Part shown: positions 1 to 5,804 of the stretch, piece by piece
Layout: each line of letters opens with the position of its first letter
Numbering within the stretch: the first letter of the stretch is position 1
Assembly: GCA_900771365.1 (NCBI GenBank)
Contig: CAAGNU010000264.1
Span: 1 to 12,151 of the forward strand
Length of the DNA: 12,151 nt
Direction: 5' to 3'
Source of the DNA: Bacteroidales bacterium
Lineage (GTDB): Bacteria > Bacteroidota > Bacteroidia > Bacteroidales > P3
Notes under the pieces: model-generated
Told to the model about the DNA's origin: nothing
The model's input: the letters and a program-made list of their open reading frames with translations, nothing else
The model's database searches: none
Program-made: the position numbers and the translations under genes

Positions 1-50
1 CGACCGAGAAAAAAATTAGGATATATATCCCCTATTTCAAAAATTTGTAG

Positions 51-58
51 TATATTTG
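51..58 (+). promoter_or_regulatory. Candidate -7 box (TATATTTG)
   Basis: TATATTTG fits the Bacteroidetes -7 consensus TAnnTTTG and is followed by GC and an A-rich stretch, as is common at such promoters. I see no good TTTG-like -33 element about 20 bp upstream, so the call rests on one box. If used, transcription would start near position 65 and give a leader of about 140 nt before the phosphatase gene, containing the two tiny ORFs noted below. Confidence 0.4.
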
Positions 59-72
59 CAAACGATACAAAC

Positions 73-111
73 ATGGTCAGCCTGGTCAACTCTGTTGCGT
101 TTGTTGGTTGA
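73..111 (+). CDS. Possible 12-codon leader ORF (MVSLVNSVAFVG)
   Basis: An ATG lies about 8 nt after the predicted transcription start and opens a 12-residue ORF ending in TGA. The peptide is hydrophobic and resembles no family I know. The same stretch can fold: ACAAAC at 67-72 pairs with GTTTGT at 99-104, and TCAGC at 114-118 with GCTGA at 124-128. It could equally be an untranslated structured leader or a small RNA. There is no ribosome binding site, and length alone gives no statistical support. Confidence 0.15.
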   Translation: MVSLVNSVAFVG

Positions 112-140
112 ATTCAGCACGCTGCTGAGGAGGACTCGAA

Positions 141-185
141 ATGTTAAAATCGATATTATTTTGCCTAAAGAAAATAAAAAAATGA
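141..185 (+). CDS. Possible 14-codon ORF (MLKSILFCLKKIKK) with Shine-Dalgarno
   Basis: GAGGAGG at 127-133 sits 7 nt upstream of this ATG, which is textbook Shine-Dalgarno spacing and uncommon in Bacteroidetes. The ORF encodes a small peptide with a hydrophobic half and a lysine-rich tail, and ends 19 nt before the phosphatase ATG at 205. It could be a leader peptide that couples translation to the phosphatase, a small membrane peptide, or chance. Its AT-rich codons differ from the GC-rich gene that follows. I recognise no family. Confidence 0.2.
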   Translation: MLKSILFCLKKIKK

Positions 186-204
186 TTTCTGCGTTATTTT
201 TTTG

Positions 205-858
205 ATGAAGTACAAAAATATCCTTTTCGATTTCGACGGCACCCTGGCCGACACCCGCGAAGGCATCCTCCGCACGGTGCAGGGCACCTTGGAGCGCATG
301 GGTCTTGCGCCCGCCGACCCCGCGGAGGTGGTGAAGACGATAGGGCTGCCGCTCACAGAGTGCTTCCGCCGCGCCACCTCGACGCCTGAGAGCCGCATAG
401 AGGAGGCGGCACAGGTGTACCGCGACATCTTCCCCATGCTGGCTTTAGACCACATCACCCGCTTCGACGGGGTGCTGGAGACCCTCGGCGAGCTGCAGAG
501 CCGCGGCATAGTGATGGCCATCGTCTCCTCGCGCCACCACATCTCGCTCGACCCCTTGGTGGAGCAGCTGGGCATCATCAGCTTCATTCCCCTCAGCCAA
601 GTGTATGGTGAAGACGAGAGGCTGCGTCCCAAGCCTGCACCCGACCTGGCCCTCAGCATCCTGAAGGAGATGCAGCTGGAGGCTTCCGAGACCCTTGTGG
701 TGGGCGACACGGTCTACGACCTGATGATGGGCTCCGCGGCAGGCTGCCACACCTGCGGCGTGACCTACGGCAACCAAGGCCGCGAACAGCTTGCCACGGC
801 CTCGCCGAACTACATCATCGACCGCTTCCCCAACCTACTCTCTCTAATTGAGAATTGA
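205..858 (+). CDS. HAD-superfamily phosphatase, phosphoglycolate phosphatase-like
   Basis: The 217-residue product shows all four HAD motifs: DFDGT at residues 9-13 (Asp9 the expected nucleophile, Asp11 the acid/base), the motif II Ser within VSSR at 107-110, Lys143 in KPAP, and GDTVYD at 167-172 supplying the Mg-binding acids. The helical insert after motif I (about 17-90) is the alpha cap of subfamily I, as in Gph, PpaX and beta-phosphoglucomutase. It is therefore a cytosolic Mg-dependent phosphatase for a small phosphorylated metabolite or pyrophosphate; the substrate cannot be read from sequence. ATG 205 is preferred over the in-frame TTG at 202 because the peptide then begins just before the first beta strand. 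Length is normal for the family. The last codons and the TGA lie inside a 7-bp tandem repeat, so the C-terminus (IEN) is repeat-encoded. No functional partner is adjacent. Confidence 0.9.
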   Translation: MKYKNILFDFDGTLADTREGILRTVQGTLERMGLAPADPAEVVKTIGLPLTECFRRATSTPESRIEEAAQVYRDIFPMLALDHITRFDGVLETLGELQSRGIVMAIVSSRHHISLDPLVEQLGIISFIPLSQVYGEDERLRPKPAPDLALSILKEMQLEASETLVVGDTVYDLMMGSAAGCHTCGVTYGNQGREQLATASPNYIIDRFPNLLSLIEN

Positions 859-864
859 GAATTG
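847..864 (+). repeat. 7-bp tandem repeat (ATTGAGA)
   Basis: Two exact ATTGAGA units at 847-853 and 854-860 are followed by a third start, ATTG at 861-864. The array overlaps the last codons and stop of the phosphatase gene. It is the first of three short-period arrays before position 977. Confidence 0.75.
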
Positions 865-882
865 GGCGGAGGCCGGGGGAGT

Positions 883-910
883 AATGAATAATGAATAATG
901 AATAATGAGT
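883..910 (+). repeat. 7-bp tandem repeat (AATGAAT), four units
   Basis: Units begin at 883, 890, 897 and 904; the first three are exact AATGAAT and the last is AATGAGT. The array creates several ATG and TAA triplets. The ATG at 905, which opens an in-frame extension of the next gene, is part of this repeat and so is a poor start candidate. Confidence 0.85.
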
Positions 911-937
911 GGGGCGGGAGCCGTCAGTTTGTATTGT

Positions 938-975
938 CAGTTCACTAATCACAGTTCACTAATCACAGTTCACTA
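938..975 (+). repeat. 14-bp tandem repeat (CAGTTCACTAATCA), 2.7 units
   Basis: Units start at 938, 952 and 966. The first two are identical and the third matches for 10 bases before running into the start codon at 977. The 14-bp period is twice the 7-bp period of the two arrays upstream. A change in copy number would change the sequence immediately ahead of the lipoprotein start. Confidence 0.85.
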
Positions 976-976
976 T

Positions 977-2152
977 ATGAAACACAGCATCAAAACAACC
1001 CTCTACTGCATCGTGACGATGCTGGCCTTCTCCTCATGCCAGAAGACCAATGTTTCGGACCTTATCACGTTCCACAGGCTATCGGCCGAGCGTGCCGAGA
1101 AGTATCAGAAACAGATTACCCTCACCTCTTCTCGCGACGCCTTCCCGCTGGACTCCATAGACCATGCCGGCGAGAAGATAACGCTCTCGAAGGGCACAGA
1201 GGTGAAAGTGCTGGGCCTGCGCGGACAGGTGGGCTCTTACAAGACCATCCCCACCCTCTTCCGAAAGGATTCGAAGGACTACGACGTGTGGCTGGCGGAG
1301 CTCTCAGACGGCAGGCGGGTGTATATGGCTGTCGACGAGCTCTATTCGGACACGGCACAGCTCACCCCCCGCGATGTGGCCATCTATTTCCCGCACCGCC
1401 GCACCATACCCATGTTCGGCAATAAGGGAGACGCCGAGCCACAAAGCGGGTGGAAAAAAGTCGTCTTCCGCCTGAGCGAGGTGGCCGACTTCGCCACGGA
1501 GCACACGCTGAACCAGCTTCTATATAAAGATGCCAGCTTCTACCGCTACACGCCTCTCATCAAGGGAATGCCACAATGGCTTGCCCGCGGCATCCAGGCG
1601 GTGCTGAGCTTCGTGCTGCTGATGATCGTCTTCATGCTTGTGGTGCCCTGGCTGTCGCTCAACGCCATCTGGCACATACGTCCGATACCCAACTGGCTTG
1701 TCAAGATACTCTGCTCAATACTGTGCTACATCCTTGCATTCTTCATCGGCGCGTTCCTCGGACTCACCGCCATAGGGTTCTGCATCTGGGCGTTACTGCT
1801 GGCTTCGCGCTACCTGTCAAGCATCCGCGACGACGTGAACTGGGAGCGCTGTCCAAACTGCCACCGTCTCGGAATTCATTATAAAGGGACAGACTACGGC
1901 AAATGGAAACGGTCGAAGCGAGAATGGGATAGGGAGGAAACCAAGAGCGTGACCTACAAAGAGCGTGACGAGTATAACGGGCAGGGCATCACCCATATCA
2001 AGGAGACCATAAGACACCTAGGCCTCAAGCATTACGTCGGCATATCCAACCACAGAACCATCACGGAGAACCTCGTATGCCCTTATTGCGGCGAAGAAAT
2101 CCAGTTCTCCTTTACCGAAGAGAACTATCACGAAAGTTCGGACTGGAAATGA
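977..2152 (+). CDS. Predicted membrane-spanning lipoprotein with C-terminal zinc ribbon, function unknown
   Basis: Starting at ATG 977 gives 391 residues opening with a short basic and hydrophobic signal (residues 1-20, ending AFSSC) and Cys21 as probable lipidation site. An in-frame ATG at 905 would add 24 residues from repeat DNA and bury the signal, so I reject it. Residues about 30-195 are soluble; about 70-125 are beta-rich and could be SH3-like, which is inference. Hydrophobic stretches follow at about 206-226 and 241-277, the second long enough for two helices. The hydrophilic tail has two Cys pairs, C292-x2-C295 and C368-x2-C371, which look like one split zinc ribbon. Three helices after a periplasmic domain would place the ribbon in the cytosol. 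The 72 residues between the Cys pairs are highly charged. FSSC is a weak lipobox, so the N-terminus might instead be an uncleaved anchor. I do not recognise the family. Confidence 0.85.
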   Translation: MKHSIKTTLYCIVTMLAFSSCQKTNVSDLITFHRLSAERAEKYQKQITLTSSRDAFPLDSIDHAGEKITLSKGTEVKVLGLRGQVGSYKTIPTLFRKDSKDYDVWLAELSDGRRVYMAVDELYSDTAQLTPRDVAIYFPHRRTIPMFGNKGDAEPQSGWKKVVFRLSEVADFATEHTLNQLLYKDASFYRYTPLIKGMPQWLARGIQAVLSFVLLMIVFMLVVPWLSLNAIWHIRPIPNWLVKILCSILCYILAFFIGAFLGLTAIGFCIWALLLASRYLSSIRDDVNWERCPNCHRLGIHYKGTDYGKWKRSKREWDREETKSVTYKERDEYNGQGITHIKETIRHLGLKHYVGISNHRTITENLVCPYCGEEIQFSFTEENYHESSDWK

Positions 2153-2206
2153 GGCTTCCATGCGTTCCGAAAGGGGAGCAAGGAATTATTTTTCGAAACA
2201 TACCCC

Positions 2207-2251
2207 GGCACTTTGTGCCACCCTTACCCTCCCAAAAGAGGAGCAGGGTAA
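2207..2251 (+). terminator. Two hairpins after the lipoprotein gene, possible terminator
   Basis: GGCAC at 2207-2211 pairs with GTGCC at 2215-2219 around a 3-nt loop. TTACCCT at 2224-2230 pairs perfectly with AGGGTAA at 2245-2251, and the following bases are only mildly U-rich (TTCT). The site is 55-100 nt after the stop at 2152 and before the promoter at 2315, a reasonable place for transcription to end. Without a U tract, intrinsic termination is uncertain. The rest of 2153-2314 holds short ORFs with no credible start signal. Confidence 0.35.
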
Positions 2252-2314
2252 TTCTAAAATTGCAGACATTCTTGTTTTAATTTTGCAGAACCTACCTATG
2301 AAAAATGTTAAAAA

Positions 2315-2346
2315 TTTGCATTTTAGAAATATTTTTCGTAACTTTG
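2315..2346 (+). promoter_or_regulatory. Bacteroidetes-type promoter of the fused dehydrogenase
   Basis: TTTG at 2315-2318, a 20-bp spacer and TAACTTTG at 2339-2346 match the -33/-7 consensus TTTG-N19-21-TAnnTTTG. Transcription should start near 2353, giving a leader of about 50 nt. That leader is AT-rich (ATAATATTAATAATTAATG before the start) with no Shine-Dalgarno, typical of the phylum. A second TAATTTTG at 2278-2285 lacks a properly spaced -33 element. Confidence 0.75.
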
Positions 2347-2401
2347 CACCTTGGATAACACCTTAGAACGATTATTGTATAATATTAATAATTAATGCAC
2401 T

Positions 2402-5400
2402 ATGTTCAAAATCGAGCAACACCCCATCCTTGACATTCCACAGAGTGAGCTAGTGGAATTCATTTATGACGGACAACGAGTACAAGGACGCAAGGGCTAC
2501 ACGATAGCCGCAGCGCTGCATCAGGCGGGCTTTCCCGTCCACAGTCACAGCATCAACGGCCGCAACCGCAGCTTGAACTGCGGTATCGGCAAATGCGGTG
2601 CCTGCGAGATGATGGTTGACGGCCAGGTGCGCCGAATCTGCATCACGCTGGTTGATGGAGTCCACGAAGTACATCATATCGAGAACTCGGTGAACGAGAT
2701 TCCCGATGTCGTCCCTCAGAAGCCCCGCGAGGTGAAAGTTTATAAAACCCAGGTGGCCATCATCGGAGCAGGCCCTGCCGGCCTCGCCTGCCGCGAACAG
2801 CTCAACGCTTTCGGTATCAACAACCTCGTAATCGACAACAACGCCCGAATCGGCGGCCAGTTCAACATGCAGACACACCAGTTCTTCTTCTTTGAGAAGG
2901 AACGCCGTTTCGGCGGTATGCGTGGTTTCGACATCGCTCGCACCCTGGCTGGCGATAACCATGAGGGCATCCTGCTCAACAGCACCGTGTGGGACCTCCT
3001 CGAAGGCCGCCGCGTGGCCATCAAGAACATCGAGACGGGCGACATCTCCTACATTGATGCCGACTACCTCGTGGTGGCCACGGGAGCCGTGCCCTTCATG
3101 CCCACCTTTGAAAACGACGATGTGCCCGGCGTATATACCGCAGCCGTGTTCCAGAAGATGATGAACCAGGAGCACACGCTCCTCGGCAAGCGCGTCCTCA
3201 CAGTGGGCGCAGGCAATATCGGCTACCTCACCTCCTATCAGGGTATGCAGGCGGGCGCCCATATCCGCGCCATTATTGAGGCCATGCCCCGCGAGGGCGG
3301 CTTCCCGGTACAGGCTAATCGCCTCCGCCGCCTCGGCATCCCCATCATGACGGGCTACACGCTGCTCCGCGCCATCCCCAATGCCGACCGCACAGGCATC
3401 ACGGGCGCCGTTATCGCCAAATGCGAGAATTTTAAACCTATCCCCGGCACCGAGCAGATTATCGACGATATCGACATTATCAATATCTGCACAGGCCTCA
3501 TCCCCGACAACCAACTTCTCATAAAAGGCCGCGAGGTCTTCGGGCAGAACACCTACGGCGTGGGCGACGCTATCCGTATCGGCGAGGGCACGAGCGCCGT
3601 GCTCCGCGGCCGTCAGGCAGCCTACGAGGTGGCCCAGGCCATGGGCATCCGCTTCAACTACGACGACTACCTCGACATCTCCCGCCAGTATATCGACTCG
3701 CAGCAGCACCCCATCCGCCTACTTGAGAAGCCCAACCTGCCCACCCCGGAGCGCATGAAGGCGAAGGCTTTCGTCCAGGCCGACTGCCTCTACGGCTTCG
3801 CCTGCAACCCCTGCACCTTCTCCTGCCCGCAGGGCGCCATCACCAAACCCACCACCTCCTCCACTCCTACGATTGATTACGATAAGTGCATCGGCTGCAT
3901 GCAGTGCGTCACTTCCTGCCCCGGCTTGGCCATCTTCGGCTACGACATGTCCAAGGGCATCTGCTTCCTCCCCATCGAGTACGAGGCTGCCGAAGGCGCA
4001 GAGGTATTCCTCATCGACAATAACGGCGCCAAGGTGGGCGAAGGTTCCATTGAGAAGATTATCCGCAAACCTAACAAGACCAACCTCGCCCGAGTGAAGG
4101 TGGCCACCACCTACGAGGGCATACAATACACCGATATCAAGGGCTTCATCGTCAAAGAGAACTACCCCGAACCCCTCCAGATGCGTCCTTTGAACGAGGC
4201 TGCCGCCGAGGCTGGCGAGGCCTACGTCTGCCACTGTGAAGACATCAGCCTCAACCGCGTACTCGAGGTTATTGGCGACCGCAAGACCATCTCGGTGGAT
4301 GAACTGAAGCACATCACCCGCCTCGGCATGGGACCCTGCCGCGGCAAACGCTGCATCCCTCGCGCCCGTCAGATTCTCCGCTCCTACGGCATAGAGCTCG
4401 TCGGAGATGCTAACCCACGTGCTCCGCTCTCCAACCAGGTAACCCTCGGCGACCTCTACAACCCCCGCGCCCACGAGGTATTCGTCTTCCCCAAGATGAA
4501 CGACGTGCGCCGCGAGAGCATCGAAGTGCTCATCGCGGGTGGCGGTATCGCAGGCAGCGCACTCTTCCGCTACTTCTCCGAGGCCGGCAAGCATCCCGTG
4601 ATGATCAACTACGCCCGCGGAGCCTCCTGGCGTTGTATTGGTGGCGGCCGCCCCGCATTCTCCAATCCCGACATCGCTGATATCGCCGTCCACAACCACG
4701 AGATATTCAAGGGGATGCAGAAGCAAACCAACATCAACTACCGTCTCACCCACTATGTCAACCTCGTCCACGACGACGCCACCTACCGCTCCCTCGATGC
4801 CTCCCGCGCCTGGAGCGACGCCTACATGATTGAACGCAAGGACTTCAAACGCGAAATCTCGCCCCTGTGGGACGATTCGCGCGACACCTATTCCCATGCC
4901 CTCATCACGCGCGACTGCTGGCAGGCTACCCCCGGACTCGTTATCGACTACATCCGCGCTATCGGCACCCAGAACGGCGGACGCTACTATGAGGACTGCG
5001 AACTACTCCACGTCCAGAAGGTGGGCGGCCACTACGTCGCCCTCGTCCGCAACCACGAAGGCCAGTACATCGAATACACCTGCGACCATTTCGTGAACGC
5101 TATGGGATGGGGCGCCGAGAAGTTTATCGACCAGCTCGACCTCAACATCGCACTATACCCCGTCAAGCACCAGGCCTTCATCACACGCCGTCTGCCCATG
5201 ATGGGACCCAACGGAGGCCCGCTTGATATGATTATCGACCGTCGTCACTACAAAGGCTTCTCCGCCGTATACGGTCAGCAGTGGGGCCACACAGGCCAGA
5301 TTATCGGCTGCGCTTCGCCCGACTGCGACAGCTATGAGGCACGCCAGAACATCAAGTACAACTCCCGCGAGTTCCTCGAAATCGTAGCCGAAGTCTTCGC

Positions 5401-5644
5401 CGAGTGGATTCCCAACCTCCGCGAAGTGGGCTTCCTCGCCGTCTGGGCAGGCCGCTACACCGAGCCGCGCTACATCATCGACCCCGAAGTAGGCCTCTGC
5501 ACAGGCCTCCGCGGCCACGGCTTCATGCTCGGCCAGTACCTCGCCAAGCTCTATGTCGATAAGTACCTCGGCCGCGAAGTGCCCTCCTACATGGACGACC
5601 TCCGCATCAACGGCAAAGGGCTCTCCGAGAACGCCTTCAAGTAA
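2402..5644 (+). CDS. Fused multi-cofactor FAD/iron-sulfur dehydrogenase (HcnABC / opine oxidase / proline dehydrogenase type)
   Basis: The 1080-residue protein carries six redox modules in order. An N-terminal [2Fe-2S] plant-type domain has Cys60, 65, 68 and 80. A pyridine nucleotide-disulfide oxidoreductase domain has GAGPAG at 122-127, a second Rossmann motif GAGNIG at 269-274, and GVGDA at 386-390. Two ferredoxin-like clusters follow: C462-x5-C468-x2-C471-x3-C475 and C496-x2-C499-x2-C502-x3-C506. A BFD-like [2Fe-2S] domain has C610-x-C612 and C646-x4-C651. Finally, a DAO-family flavin domain has GGGIAG at 713-718 and GLRGHGF at 1035-1041. In known enzymes (hydrogen cyanide synthase, opine oxidase, D-hydroxyproline and dye-linked L-proline dehydrogenases) these are separate subunits; the DAO domain oxidises an amino or imino acid and electrons pass to an acceptor. 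I infer a cytosolic amine or imino-acid dehydrogenase; substrate and acceptor are unknown. It is transcribed alone. Asn736 occupies the usual acidic ribose-binding position of the DAO fold. Confidence 0.93.
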   Translation: MFKIEQHPILDIPQSELVEFIYDGQRVQGRKGYTIAAALHQAGFPVHSHSINGRNRSLNCGIGKCGACEMMVDGQVRRICITLVDGVHEVHHIENSVNEIPDVVPQKPREVKVYKTQVAIIGAGPAGLACREQLNAFGINNLVIDNNARIGGQFNMQTHQFFFFEKERRFGGMRGFDIARTLAGDNHEGILLNSTVWDLLEGRRVAIKNIETGDISYIDADYLVVATGAVPFMPTFENDDVPGVYTAAVFQKMMNQEHTLLGKRVLTVGAGNIGYLTSYQGMQAGAHIRAIIEAMPREGGFPVQANRLRRLGIPIMTGYTLLRAIPNADRTGITGAVIAKCENFKPIPGTEQIIDDIDIINICTGLIPDNQLLIKGREVFGQNTYGVGDAIRIGEGTSAVLRGRQAAYEVAQAMGIRFNYDDYLDISRQYIDSQQHPIRLLEKPNLPTPERMKAKAFVQADCLYGFACNPCTFSCPQGAITKPTTSSTPTIDYDKCIGCMQCVTSCPGLAIFGYDMSKGICFLPIEYEAAEGAEVFLIDNNGAKVGEGSIEKIIRKPNKTNLARVKVATTYEGIQYTDIKGFIVKENYPEPLQMRPLNEAAAEAGEAYVCHCEDISLNRVLEVIGDRKTISVDELKHITRLGMGPCRGKRCIPRARQILRSYGIELVGDANPRAPLSNQVTLGDLYNPRAHEVFVFPKMNDVRRESIEVLIAGGGIAGSALFRYFSEAGKHPVMINYARGASWRCIGGGRPAFSNPDIADIAVHNHEIFKGMQKQTNINYRLTHYVNLVHDDATYRSLDASRAWSDAYMIERKDFKREISPLWDDSRDTYSHALITRDCWQATPGLVIDYIRAIGTQNGGRYYEDCELLHVQKVGGHYVALVRNHEGQYIEYTCDHFVNAMGWGAEKFIDQLDLNIALYPVKHQAFITRRLPMMGPNGGPLDMIIDRRHYKGFSAVYGQQWGHTGQIIGCASPDCDSYEARQNIKYNSREFLEIVAEVFAEWIPNLREVGFLAVWAGRYTEPRYIIDPEVGLCTGLRGHGFMLGQYLAKLYVDKYLGREVPSYMDDLRINGKGLSENAFK

Positions 5645-5653
5645 GGGCATAAA

Positions 5654-5736
5654 ATAGATTGGAAGGTTAGGAGATTTGGAGATTGGAAGGCTTGAGAGCC
5701 ATTCGAATCTTCAGATCTTCTAACCAAAAAATCTAT
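5654..5736. other. 83-nt imperfect palindrome downstream of the dehydrogenase
   Basis: The arms pair in nested blocks: 5654-5660 with 5730-5736 (7 bp), 5665-5675 with 5715-5725 (11 bp, one G-U), 5680-5684 with 5706-5710 (5 bp), 5686-5688 with 5702-5704 (3 bp), and GGCT 5689-5692 with AGCC 5697-5700 around a TGAG loop. That is about 30 pairs, separated by small, mostly symmetric internal loops. The left arm is itself built from repeats of GATTGGAAGG and GGAGATT. It lies 10 nt past the stop at 5644. There is no U tract after it, so it is not a standard intrinsic terminator. It may stabilise the mRNA 3' end or be an interspersed palindromic repeat. Confidence 0.65.
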
Positions 5737-5760
5737 ATTCATTTAGCAAAATATAAAATG

Positions 5761-5794
5761 TCTCACGACGACTCTCACATCTCACAATTCTCAT
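5761..5794 (+). repeat. Degenerate TCTCAC repeat upstream of the T9SS cargo gene
   Basis: TCTCAC occurs at 5761, 5773 and 5780, followed by a variant TCTCAT at 5789. Spacing is irregular (12, 7 and 9 bp), so this is a decayed low-complexity array rather than a clean tandem repeat. It ends 11 bp before the start codon at 5805. I see no TAnnTTTG box in this spacer, so the promoter of the cargo gene is unidentified. Confidence 0.5.
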
Positions 5795-5804
5795 AAGCCG
5801 CAAG

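Noticed and set aside
111..140. tRNA 3'-end look-alike on the minus strand (TTCGAGTCCTCC)
   Set aside because: It resembles a T-loop for a few bases, but no acceptor, D or anticodon arm can be formed in the AT-rich DNA around it.
905..976. Upstream ATG at 905 as start of the lipoprotein
   Set aside because: It lies inside a 7-bp repeat and would add 24 repeat-encoded residues ahead of a clear signal peptide that starts at 977.
2160..2366. Short plus-strand frames between the lipoprotein and the dehydrogenase
   Set aside because: No ribosome site or domain; they run through predicted hairpins and the promoter at 2315-2346.
2450..3709. Long minus-strand open frame of 419 codons
   Set aside because: It is antisense to the fused dehydrogenase, whose motifs are unmistakable. 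It arises from GC-rich, C-ending codons and is poor in any recognisable motif.
3719..4897. Long minus-strand open frame of 392 codons
   Set aside because: Also a shadow of the dehydrogenase; its Gly/Val/Ala-rich composition is typical of an antisense frame in this codon usage.
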